Part shown: in pieces, positions 6,232 through 13,883 of the stretch | Layout of the letters: the number at the start of each line of letters is the position of its first letter | How positions within the stretch are numbered: position 1 is the stretch's first letter | Assembly (NCBI GenBank): GCA_025351555.1 | Contig: JANXVS010000079.1 | Location: 1 to 14,023 of the forward strand | Source: Pseudomonadota bacterium | Lineage (GTDB): Bacteria; Pseudomonadota; Gammaproteobacteria; Xanthomonadales; Rhodanobacteraceae | Reading direction: 5' to 3' | DNA: 14,023 nucleotides | Translations under genes and position numbers: made by a program | Notes under the pieces: generated by a model | Seen by the model: the letters and a program-made list of their open reading frames with translations, nothing else | Told to the model about the DNA's origin: nothing | The model's database searches: none

Positions 6232-7860
6232 GTGTGTGATGTCGCCGTGCGCCAGATCCTCGTCATGAATCACCGGCGGCGTCTCAAATGTATGGAACGG
6301 CGCCGGCGAGGGCACGGTCCATTCCAGGCCATGCGTACCTTCCCAGACATGCATGGTCGCGGGCGCGCCCGACTTGAGCGAACGGCGCAGGATCAGGAAC
6401 ATCATGATCGGGGTCAGGAACATGCCATAGGCGCCGATCGTGGAGACCAGATTCCAGTCCGCGAATGCGACGTTGTAATCAGGGATGCGGCGCGGCATGC
6501 CGGCCAGGCCGAGGAAGTGCTGCGGGAAGAACAGCACGTTGACGAACACCATGCTCCACCAGAAATGCACCTTGGCCCAGGTCTCGTTGTACATCCTGCC
6601 GGTCCACTTCGGCCACCAGTAGTAGATCGCGCCGATGATCGCGAACAGTGCGCCGGTGACCAAAACGTAGTGAAAATGCGCGACGACGAAATAGGTATCC
6701 TGATACTGGAAATCGGCAGGCACGAGCGCGAGCATCAGGCCGGAGAAACCACCGATCGTGAACAGGATCACGAACGAGATGGCCCATAGCATCGGCGTCT
6801 CGAAGCTCATCGAGCCGCCCCACATTGTCGATACCCAGTTGAATACCTTAACCCCGGTCGGCACTGCGATCAGCATCGTCGCGTACATGAAGTACAGCTC
6901 ACCGCCAAGCGGCATGCCGACGGTAAACATGTGATGACCCCAGACGATGAACGACAGGAACGCGATCGACGCGATCGCAAACACCATCGCCTGATAGCCG
7001 AACAGCGGCTTGCGGCTGAACGTCGGGATGATCTCGCTGACGATGCCGAACGCCGGCAGGATCATGATGTAGACCTCGGGGTGGCCGAAGAACCAGAAGA
7101 TGTGCTGGAACATCACCGGATCGCCGCCGCCCGCGGCGTTGAAGAAGCTCGTACCGAAATATTTGTCGGTCAGCAGCATGGTCACCGCGCCGGCAAGCAC
7201 CGGCATCACCGCGATCAGCAGGAACGCCGTGATCAACCAGCTCCATACGAAGATGGGCATCTTCAACAGATCCATGCCGGGTGCGCGCATGTTCAGGATC
7301 GTCGCGATGATGTTGATCGCGCCCATGATCGAGGAGATTCCCATCAGATGCACCGAGAACACCAGGAACGCGACACTGTTGCCGCCCTGGATGGCGAGCG
7401 GTGGATACATCGTCCAGCCACCAGCCGGCGCGCCGCCCGGCATGAACAGCGTCGACAGCAGGATCGTGAACGCAAACGGCAGGATCCAGAACGACCAGTT
7501 GTTCATGCGCGGCAGCGCCATGTCCGGCGCGCCGATCTGCAACGGGATCATCCAGTTCGCGAGGCCCACGAAGGCCGGCATGATCGCGCCGAAAATCATC
7601 ACCAGCGCGTGCATCGTGGTCATCTGGTTGAAGAAATACGGCTGCACGAACTGCAAGCCGGGTTTCATCAGCTCGGTGCGGATCACGCCCGAGAACGCCG
7701 CACCGACGCAGGCCATGATGAACGCAAAGATCAGGTACAGCGTGCCGATGTCCTTGTGATTGGTCGAGAACACCCAGCGGTTGAAGAAACCGTGTGGCTT
7801 GTGGTTGTGGTGATCATCTTGCGCATGATCGGCGTAATGTGCGGCGGCGTGGATAGCCAT
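6229..7860 (-). CDS. coxA: Cytochrome c oxidase subunit I (aa3 type)
   Basis: This is the catalytic subunit. It reduces O2 at the heme a3-CuB centre and pumps protons. The 543-residue product carries all expected ligands: His84 (TTMHALVM) and His397 for heme a, His395 for heme a3 (AHFHYV), and His260, His309 and His310 for CuB (FGHPEVY, WGHHMF). The crosslinking tyrosine is Tyr264. Proton-path residues are Asp113 in GAPDMALPRMNNW and Glu262 in GHPEVY (D pathway) and Lys338 in PTGVKVFNW (K pathway). This makes it an A1-type heme-copper oxidase. A GAGG ribosome-binding site precedes the ATG, 15 bp after the coxB stop. The N-terminus is His-rich (HAAAHYADHAQDDHHNHKPH). The stop codon is provided by the repeat at 6170-6231. 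ctaD is a synonym. Confidence 0.98.
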   Translation of the reverse strand: MAIHAAAHYADHAQDDHHNHKPHGFFNRWVFSTNHKDIGTLYLIFAFIMACVGAAFSGVIRTELMKPGLQFVQPYFFNQMTTMHALVMIFGAIMPAFVGLANWMIPLQIGAPDMALPRMNNWSFWILPFAFTILLSTLFMPGGAPAGGWTMYPPLAIQGGNSVAFLVFSVHLMGISSIMGAINIIATILNMRAPGMDLLKMPIFVWSWLITAFLLIAVMPVLAGAVTMLLTDKYFGTSFFNAAGGGDPVMFQHIFWFFGHPEVYIMILPAFGIVSEIIPTFSRKPLFGYQAMVFAIASIAFLSFIVWGHHMFTVGMPLGGELYFMYATMLIAVPTGVKVFNWVSTMWGGSMSFETPMLWAISFVILFTIGGFSGLMLALVPADFQYQDTYFVVAHFHYVLVTGALFAIIGAIYYWWPKWTGRMYNETWAKVHFWWSMVFVNVLFFPQHFLGLAGMPRRIPDYNVAFADWNLVSTIGAYGMFLTPIMMFLILRRSLKSGAPATMHVWEGTHGLEWTVPSPAPFHTFETPPVIHDEDLAHGDITH

Positions 7861-7875
7861 GATGAACCTCTGGAT

Positions 7876-8832
7876 TTAAAGTGCTGTCGGCACGGCGGAC
7901 GCGCCGGTTGCAACTGGCGGTGCCGCAGGCGTGGGAATCGCGGGCGCGGGCGCCGCTAACGGCGCATTCGCCTTCGCGTAGGCAGCTTCCTGCTCGTCCA
8001 GCCATTTCTGGAATTCGGCCATCGGCACCGCCTTGACCACGATCGGCATGAAGCCGTGATCCTGACCGCACAGCTCGGCGCACTGGCCGCGGTAGATACC
8101 CGGGTCGTGGATGTTCGTCCATGCGTCGTTGATGATTCCGGGGATGGCATCCTGCTTCCAGCCCAGCTCCGGCACCCACCAGGCATGAATCACGTCATCG
8201 CCGGTGACGACGAAACGAATCTTTGTGTCGGTCGGCAGCACCAGCGGATGATCGACATCGAGCAGATAGGTCTGATCGTTGCCCTGCTTGACCGCAAACG
8301 GATCGAGGCCGGATTTGAGCTGGCGCGTCTTGTCGCTTTGCGGATCCAGGCGCGAGATGAAATGCACGTGATAGGGTTTGTCGCCGAGATTGATGTAGTC
8401 GTAACCCCACTTCCACTGATAGCCGGTGACCTTCACGGTCATCTGCGATTCTTCGGTATGGGCCATGCCGATCATGACCGTTGTCGCCGGCCACGCCAGC
8501 GCGATCAGGATCGCGATCGGCACCACAGTCCAGATGATCTCGGCGATGGTGTTATGCGACCAGGTCGCCGCGACCGCGCCTCTGGATTTGCGGAACTTGA
8601 ACATCGCCACGATCATGGCGCCGAACACCAGAAAGCCGATCACGCAGCACACGTAGAACGCAAGCATGTGGATGCCGTAGACCGTACGCGAGGTCTCGGT
8701 GACTCCTTCGGTCATGTTCAACTGCCAGGGCTGCGACAGCGCCTGTGCGGCGCCCGTCAGTGCCGCCAGAGCGGCGCCCAATACCCAATTGAATCCGCCC
8801 AGTCTGCTACGCATCAAGCCGGCACCCTTCAT
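7876..8832 (-). CDS. coxB: Cytochrome c oxidase subunit II (CuA)
   Basis: This subunit accepts electrons from cytochrome c at the binuclear CuA centre and passes them to subunit I. With the ATG at 8832 the product has 318 residues. It has a signal peptide (about 1-31, ending AAQA), two membrane helices (about 52-77 and 97-121), the aromatic YQWKWGYDY (138-146) and a cupredoxin domain. The CuA ligands are present: His216, Cys251, Glu253, Cys255, His259 and Met262 (VIHAWW, CAELCGQDHGFM). The tail after about 288 is Ala/Pro-rich with no heme-binding CxxCH, so this is not a caa3 fusion. A GGGTG ribosome-binding site supports 8832. The ATG at 8814 (MRSRLGGF) is an almost equally good start. A promoter candidate lies at 8904-8932. 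ctaC is a synonym. Confidence 0.96.
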   Translation of the reverse strand: MKGAGLMRSRLGGFNWVLGAALAALTGAAQALSQPWQLNMTEGVTETSRTVYGIHMLAFYVCCVIGFLVFGAMIVAMFKFRKSRGAVAATWSHNTIAEIIWTVVPIAILIALAWPATTVMIGMAHTEESQMTVKVTGYQWKWGYDYINLGDKPYHVHFISRLDPQSDKTRQLKSGLDPFAVKQGNDQTYLLDVDHPLVLPTDTKIRFVVTGDDVIHAWWVPELGWKQDAIPGIINDAWTNIHDPGIYRGQCAELCGQDHGFMPIVVKAVPMAEFQKWLDEQEAAYAKANAPLAAPAPAIPTPAAPPVATGASAVPTAL

Positions 8833-8903
8833 TCGTTTCACCCTGCATCGAAAGTTCCATTGCCCCACCGCTGTCCTGCATCGACGCGATCCTTAACCCG
8901 CTA

Positions 8904-8932
8904 ATGATAGTGAGCGCGCCAACGGCGGGCAA
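8904..8932 (-). promoter_or_regulatory. Candidate sigma70-like promoter of the cox operon
   Basis: Read on the minus strand, TTGCCC (8927-8932, 4 of 6 to TTGACA) is followed after exactly 17 bp by TATCAT (8904-8909, 5 of 6 to TATAAT). The predicted transcript would start near 8897, giving a leader of about 65 bases before coxB. This lies in the 210-bp divergent coxB-putA intergenic region. On the putA side only a weak TAAACT at 8989-8994 is seen, without a convincing -35. The call rests on hexamer matching only. Confidence 0.45.
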
Positions 8933-9042
8933 GTTTGGGTTGCGGCGGAGCGTACCCACGGCGCCTGCGTAGTCGTGCGCGAGGCTGCTAAACTGTGCGG
9001 CCTTGCGTCGTTTCAAGCACCTGCCTGCGACCCAAAAAACCG

Positions 9043-12000
9043 ATGACTGCAGCCATTCTCATCCCCGAACTCCCCGCCGTACCCGACGCCGCGCGCGCGC
9101 GCCTGACCGCCGCCTATTGCCGCGATGAAACCCAGGCGATGGACGAACTGCTGGCCCAGGCCACGCTACCACCGGCCGAACGCGATCTGGTGCTGGCGCG
9201 CGCCACTGAGCTTGTCGCGCGCGTGCGCGCCAAGGCGAAAAATCAGTCCGCGGTCGAATCGTTCATGCGCGAGTACGACCTGTCCAGCGAGGAAGGCGTG
9301 CTGCTGATGTGCGTGGCCGAGGCGCTGCTGCGCATTCCGGACAAGGCGACGGCGGACAAACTCATTTCCGACAAACTCGGCGACGCGAACTGGGAAACAC
9401 ATCTGGGCAAAAGCGATTCCGTGCTGGTCAATGCCGGCACCTGGGGGCTGATGCTGACCGGCAAGCTCGTCACCCTCGCGGACGAGACTCAGCGCAACGT
9501 CGCCGGCGCGCTCAAGCGCCTGATCGGCCGCGCCGGCGAACCCGTCATCCGCCTCGCCGTGCGTCAGGCCATGCGCATCATGGGCCACCAATTCGTCATG
9601 GGCCGCACGATCAAGGAGGCAATGGATCGTTCCGTCGAGAAGGACAATCGCGCCTACCGTTATTCCTACGACATGCTCGGCGAAGCCGCGCTCACTCAGC
9701 CCGACGCCGAGCGTTACCACAAGGCGTACAAAGATGCGATCGTTGCACTCGGCGCGCGCGGCCCGTATAAAAATGTACTCGATGCACCGAGTATCTCGAT
9801 CAAACTGTCGGCGCTGCATCCGCGCTATGAAGTGGCTAAGCGTGCGCGCGCTCATGCCGAATTGACACCCAAGCTTCTGGAACTGGCGCAGCTGGCGAAG
9901 AAGAACGGCATCGGCCTGACCGTCGACGCCGAAGAAACCGATCGCCTGGAACTGTCGCTGGAAATCATCGCGGCCGTGCACGCCGACGCCTCACTCGCCG
10001 GCTGGGACGGTTATGGTCTGGCGGTGCAGGCCTATCAGAAACGCGCGCCCTTCGTGATCGACTGGCTGGCCGAACAGGCCAAGAAAACCGGCCGTCGTTT
10101 CTGCGTGCGCTTGGTCAAGGGCGCGTACTGGGATTCGGAGATCAAGCGCGCGCAGGAAGGCGGCCACGCCGGCTATCCCGTGTATACGCGCAAACCCAAT
10201 ACCGATGTTTCGTACCTGGCCTGCGCGCGACGTCTGTTCGATCACGAGGCGGCGTTCTATCCAGCGTTCGCCACGCATAACGCGCATACGATCGCCGCGA
10301 TTCATCATCTGGCCAATGGACGTCCATTTGAATTCCAGCGCCTGCACGGCATGGGCGCGGATCTATATGCAGAAGTCGTCGGCGAGAAGAACCTCAACGT
10401 CCCTTGCCGGGTTTATGCGCCTGTCGGTTCGCATGAAGATCTGCTGCCGTACCTCGTGCGCCGCCTGCTGGAAAACGGCGCCAATACCTCATTCGTCAAT
10501 CGCATCGTCGACGAATCGCTGCCGATCCGCGATCTGGTCGCCGATCCGGTCGATACAGTGCGCGCCTTCACCACCATCCCGCATCCACGCATCCCGCAAC
10601 CCATCGCCATGTTCGAGCAGATCACCACCGGCGAGCAACGGAAGAATTCCATGGGCGTCAATTTCGGCAACGACAATGAATTGAAAACTTTGGCCGACGA
10701 CGTCGCCAAGATTGCAACGAATTGGAACGCGGCACCGCTGGTTCCGGGTGCCATGCTCACCGGCGAAAAGCAGCCCGTGACCGATCCCTCCGATCGCCGC
10801 CGCCAGATCGGCACCAAGCAGCAAGCCGACGCGGCGACCGTCGAACGCGCGCTGGCCAATGCCGTCGCAGCGCAGCCGGCCTGGGACCATCTGCCCGCCG
10901 CATCACGCGCGAAAATTCTCGAGCACGCCGCTGATCTCCTCGAAGCACGCCGCGCGCAGTTCGTCGCGCTATGCGTGCGCGAAGCCGGCAAGACCCTGCC
11001 GGCAGCGATTTCCGAAGTCCGCGAGGCCGCCGATTTCTGCCGCTACTACGCGGCGATGGCGCGCAAGCTGATGGGCCATCCGGAAACCTTGCTCGGGCCC
11101 ACCGGCGAATCCAACGAATTGTCGCTGCACGGCCGCGGCGTCTTCGTCTGCATCAGCCCGTGGAATTTTCCGCTGGCAATTTTCATGGGCCAGGTGGTTG
11201 CCGCACTTGCCGCCGGTAACTCCGTGATCGCCAAGCCTGCCGATCAAACCGTGCACATCGGTCACGCGGCGGTGAAACTGCTGCACGAAGCCGGCGTGCC
11301 CGAAAATGTTTTGCAATTCGTTCCGGGCAAAGGCTCGATGCTCGGCGACACCTTGCTGACGAAACCCGATGTCGCCGGCGTGTGCATGACCGGCTCGACG
11401 ACAACCGCCTGGACAATCAATCGCACGCTGGCCGCACGCAACGCGCCGATCGCCGCTCTGATCGCCGAGACTGGCGGCCAGAACGCGTTCATCGCCGACT
11501 CGTCCGCACTGCCGGAACAACTGGTCAAGGACGTCGTCGCCTCCGCCTTCGACTCCGCCGGTCAGCGCTGCTCGGCCGCACGCGTGCTGTTCGTGCAGGA
11601 CGATATCGCCGACAAGGTGATAGCCATGCTGTCTGGCGCGATGGATGAATTGAAGGTCGGCGATCCGGGACTGCTCTCGACCGATGTCGGCCCGGTGATC
11701 GATGAGCCGTCGCGCAAGAATTTGGTCGATCACGCCGCGCGCATGGATACCGAAGCCAAGCTGATCAAGCAGGTGCCACTCGGACCGGAATGCGCGAACG
11801 GCACCTACTTCGCGCCGCGCGCGTATGCGCTGAAGTCGCTGTCACAGCTCACGCACGAGGTCTTCGGCCCTGTGTTGCATGTACTGCGCTGGAAGGCCAA
11901 CGAACTCGATGCCGTGATCGACGCGATCAATGCGACCGGCTTCGGTTTGACCTTGGGCATCCACAGCCGCATCGATTCCACAATTGCGCATATTTCACAA

Positions 12001-12207
12001 CGCGCCAAAGTAGGCAATTGCTACGTCAACCGCAACCAGATCGGCGCCGTCGTCGGCGTGCAACCTTTTGGCGGCGAGAACCTGTCAGGGACGGGCCCGA
12101 AGGCGGGTGGGCCGCATTACTTGCTGCGCTTCGTGACGGAGCGGACGTTGACGGTCAATACGACGGCCGCGGGGGGGAATGCCTCGTTGCTCACACTTGG
12201 CGAGTGA
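9043..12207 (+). CDS. putA: Bifunctional proline dehydrogenase / L-glutamate gamma-semialdehyde dehydrogenase (PutA, short form)
   Basis: PutA oxidises proline to pyrroline-5-carboxylate with FAD, delivering electrons to quinone, then oxidises glutamate semialdehyde to glutamate with NAD. The 1054-residue product starts directly with the helical arm region. It lacks the N-terminal ribbon-helix-helix domain of the 1320-residue E. coli enzyme, so it should not repress its own gene. The proline dehydrogenase barrel (about 180-500) includes SISIKLSALHPRYE, FCVRLVKGAYWD and the substrate-binding Arg473/Arg474 in RRLLENGANTSFVNR. The aldehyde dehydrogenase half (about 560-1030) includes ISPWNFPLAIF, MTGST, Glu809 in ETGGQNAF, the catalytic Cys843 in SAGQRCSA and EVFGPVLHV. 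It ends at NTTAAGGNASLLTLGE without the extra C-terminal domain of longer PutAs. The ATG at 9043 is preferred over a GTG at 8995. No good ribosome-binding site is seen. Its last 17 bp overlap the convergent HNH gene. Confidence 0.96.
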   Translation: MTAAILIPELPAVPDAARARLTAAYCRDETQAMDELLAQATLPPAERDLVLARATELVARVRAKAKNQSAVESFMREYDLSSEEGVLLMCVAEALLRIPDKATADKLISDKLGDANWETHLGKSDSVLVNAGTWGLMLTGKLVTLADETQRNVAGALKRLIGRAGEPVIRLAVRQAMRIMGHQFVMGRTIKEAMDRSVEKDNRAYRYSYDMLGEAALTQPDAERYHKAYKDAIVALGARGPYKNVLDAPSISIKLSALHPRYEVAKRARAHAELTPKLLELAQLAKKNGIGLTVDAEETDRLELSLEIIAAVHADASLAGWDGYGLAVQAYQKRAPFVIDWLAEQAKKTGRRFCVRLVKGAYWDSEIKRAQEGGHAGYPVYTRKPNTDVSYLACARRLFDHEAAFYPAFATHNAHTIAAIHHLANGRPFEFQRLHGMGADLYAEVVGEKNLNVPCRVYAPVGSHEDLLPYLVRRLLENGANTSFVNRIVDESLPIRDLVADPVDTVRAFTTIPHPRIPQPIAMFEQITTGEQRKNSMGVNFGNDNELKTLADDVAKIATNWNAAPLVPGAMLTGEKQPVTDPSDRRRQIGTKQQADAATVERALANAVAAQPAWDHLPAASRAKILEHAADLLEARRAQFVALCVREAGKTLPAAISEVREAADFCRYYAAMARKLMGHPETLLGPTGESNELSLHGRGVFVCISPWNFPLAIFMGQVVAALAAGNSVIAKPADQTVHIGHAAVKLLHEAGVPENVLQFVPGKGSMLGDTLLTKPDVAGVCMTGSTTTAWTINRTLAARNAPIAALIAETGGQNAFIADSSALPEQLVKDVVASAFDSAGQRCSAARVLFVQDDIADKVIAMLSGAMDELKVGDPGLLSTDVGPVIDEPSRKNLVDHAARMDTEAKLIKQVPLGPECANGTYFAPRAYALKSLSQLTHEVFGPVLHVLRWKANELDAVIDAINATGFGLTLGIHSRIDSTIAHISQRAKVGNCYVNRNQIGAVVGVQPFGGENLSGTGPKAGGPHYLLRFVTERTLTVNTTAAGGNASLLTLGE

Positions 12208-12892
12208 GGCGAGCGCGAAGGACTTCAATGGAGAGAGTTTCTTTCTCTCTATGCAGCATGGCATGGCAGTTTGGACAGACCGGGCGCAAATCCTTTATAG
12301 GGTTTACCTGATACTCGCGCCCAATGTCCGATAACGGGGTGAGATGGTGTACATGGATGAACCCTGCTCCTAAATCACCGTACACCTGTTCGAACGAAAA
12401 ATCACAAACAATGCATACGGCGCCGTAGTGCTTAATGCACATGAGCCGAGCATCCTTGTCGCGCTCGTACCTGGATGCAAGAACGCGGACCAATGCGCCT
12501 TCCATGTGTGCAGCACCCGACTGAAGATCGTCAGTGTCTTCTTGCACGAAGCCAGGATCGGGAAGACTCTCTCCGAGAAGGGCTTCTAGCTGACTCAAAA
12601 GCGCTGGGCTGTGCCCGGCCGCAACTCCCTTGCTGCTTTTCTTGCGAGCTGCAAGATCTACCGCATCAAATAATGCCGGACTCAACGAATCAATTGCCGA
12701 GATGAATTCGTGCTCTGGTTGATACGGGAGTTCTGCCAGCAGCGACCCGGGGATCGATGGATAGAACCCGCGTTCGTCCTTCCCCGCAAAAAGCTCCACA
12801 TGTCTGGATCGCGCTTCTAACGCCTTGTTTCCTACGATGAGGCGCACGTGATTTTCATTTGTCGTCAGAATTTCTGTCCAACCGACATTCAA
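12191..12892 (-). CDS. HNH endonuclease, C-terminal part of a frameshifted EVE-HNH protein
   Basis: This is the catalytic half of a probable modification-dependent restriction endonuclease. The open frame (233 codons from a TTG at 12892) ends in a zinc-supported HNH (beta-beta-alpha metal) fold. CIVC (codons 160-163) and CPNC (206-209) form the zinc knuckles. HVHHLTPL (His182/His183) provides the catalytic histidine. Asn197 and His214 in NPIKDLRPVCPNCHAMLH complete the motif. The preceding FEQVYGDLGAGFI is typical of this HNH subgroup. The TTG is unlikely to be the native start. The frame continues upstream with a sensible sequence (VTDYGWGVR) up to the homopolymer at 12919-12925, where it would join the EVE-containing half. 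It has no ribosome-binding site of its own. Its 3' end overlaps putA by 17 bp on the opposite strand. Confidence 0.85.
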   Translation of the reverse strand: MNVGWTEILTTNENHVRLIVGNKALEARSRHVELFAGKDERGFYPSIPGSLLAELPYQPEHEFISAIDSLSPALFDAVDLAARKKSSKGVAAGHSPALLSQLEALLGESLPDPGFVQEDTDDLQSGAAHMEGALVRVLASRYERDKDARLMCIKHYGAVCIVCDFSFEQVYGDLGAGFIHVHHLTPLSDIGREYQVNPIKDLRPVCPNCHAMLHREKETLSIEVLRARLTRQV

Positions 12893-13814
12893 TCGTACGC
12901 CCCAGCCATAGTCGGTAACCCCCCCAGCGCTCAGGCCCGTGAGCCGCCGCGCGCCGAATCAGTGTTCCCAGCAGCTGAACAAGCTTGGTTTGCAGTGCGC
13001 CTGGAACAATTGCTAGTGGTCCCACATCCGCTCGTGATAGCTCAGGCCATACGTTAGCCATCGAAGGATTCCTGCAGGTGAGCACGTGATGAAGATGTTC
13101 TCCTTCTGCCACCGTGAGGCGAAGCACTGAAGCAGCAGGTCCATTTTTCAAGAACAGCGCACCCTGCAACACGTGATCGTTGCGAAGCTCGTCCAAGGTC
13201 AACGGATGCGCCGCAACGTCCGAGAGGTAGTGCACGTTGTAAAGCGTTTCGCCCTCGGAAGTAACTTCGCCGGTTTCACCTTCAAATTCGCCCAGCGCGA
13301 TCAGTTCACGGCGCGGCGAAGACGCCCAAAAGAGCAGTCGATCGCCAGCGCGCCAATCACGCGGAGGACGTTTCGTTCGCCACGGTCCGCGCTCTCCGCG
13401 TTTGATGAACTCAAATGCGCCATTCTCGGCGGGGCTTCCGCGTACCAGCCAATAATTCACGTGGCTTTGCAGTTCAGGTGCTTCGGAACCCGCTCGGTTC
13501 CCGACGGGGGAGGAAGAGATGAACCCGTCCCGCATGCAGTGTTTACAAGGCTCTACGCTGACTCGCGATGCTTTTGCCCACGCAAAGAGCTTGTCTTCGG
13601 AATCCGCGCAGACTTTGCGTTTCCTTGTCAGAGAATTCGTGCCATCGCTGTCCGCCATCCAATCCGTGGATCCGAGATGCCCGCACTGCGCGCCGTGCAG
13701 ATTCGTCGACAGCTGAGTAACGAAGTTCAAGAACATGCCATCAGGATTGGCGTCTCGCCACGCCTGGAACTCGTCGTGCTGGGAAATGCCGTCTCGATCC
13801 TCGAAGGTTTTCAT
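12855..13814 (-). CDS. EVE-domain protein, N-terminal part of a frameshifted EVE-HNH endonuclease
   Basis: This 319-codon frame carries the sensor half. Residues 1-100 form a conserved-looking region with FLNFVTQLSTNLHGAQCGHL, Cys44, Cys69 and Cys90-x2-Cys93, a possible zinc site. From about 119 an EVE (PUA-like) domain begins with VNYWLVRGSPAENGAFEFI and continues with DWRAGDRLLFWASS and RELIALGEFEG. EVE domains in EVE-HNH enzymes such as VcaM4I flip out and recognise modified cytosine, which suggests restriction of modified (for example phage) DNA. Residues after about 298 (GYRLWLGRTIECRLDRN) are out of frame relative to the HNH half. The ATG at 13814 has a GGAG ribosome-binding site 5 bp upstream. 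The gene lies 82 bp downstream of an IS transposase end on the same strand. Confidence 0.82.
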   Translation of the reverse strand: MKTFEDRDGISQHDEFQAWRDANPDGMFLNFVTQLSTNLHGAQCGHLGSTDWMADSDGTNSLTRKRKVCADSEDKLFAWAKASRVSVEPCKHCMRDGFISSSPVGNRAGSEAPELQSHVNYWLVRGSPAENGAFEFIKRGERGPWRTKRPPRDWRAGDRLLFWASSPRRELIALGEFEGETGEVTSEGETLYNVHYLSDVAAHPLTLDELRNDHVLQGALFLKNGPAASVLRLTVAEGEHLHHVLTCRNPSMANVWPELSRADVGPLAIVPGALQTKLVQLLGTLIRRAAAHGPERWGGYRLWLGRTIECRLDRNSDDK

Positions 13815-13883
13815 TCGGCTCCGCCCCTGCTTGCGTCAAGTGTATGCCAGTCTCGTCGCATGCATTGAGACCCGAACGCAGCC

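Larger units (their letters stand above)
12191..13814 (-). pseudogene. Whole EVE-HNH endonuclease gene split by a +1 base in a 7-G run
   Basis: The two frames at 13814-12855 and 12892-12191 read as one protein if the 7-G run of the minus strand (plus-strand C run at 12919-12925) is shortened to six. The sequence then passes from GPERWG directly into VTDYGWGVRLNVGWTE, giving about 540 residues: a Cys-rich N-terminal region, an EVE domain, a linker and an HNH domain. As written, the upstream product runs on in the wrong frame and stops at 12855. The cause may be a sequencing or assembly error in the homopolymer, a recent inactivating insertion or, less likely, slippage-based switching. Confidence 0.8.

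Noticed and set aside
7876..7970. Ala/Pro-rich CoxB tail as a possible remnant of a fused cytochrome c domain
   Set aside because: No CxxCH or heme-binding trace is present. Such low-complexity tails are plausible natural ends of aa3 subunit II.
12232..12250. Small inverted repeat AGAGAG/CTCTCT just after putA as a possible terminator
   Set aside because: The six-pair stem is a low-complexity purine/pyrimidine run, has no following T tract, and lies in the coding part of the HNH gene.
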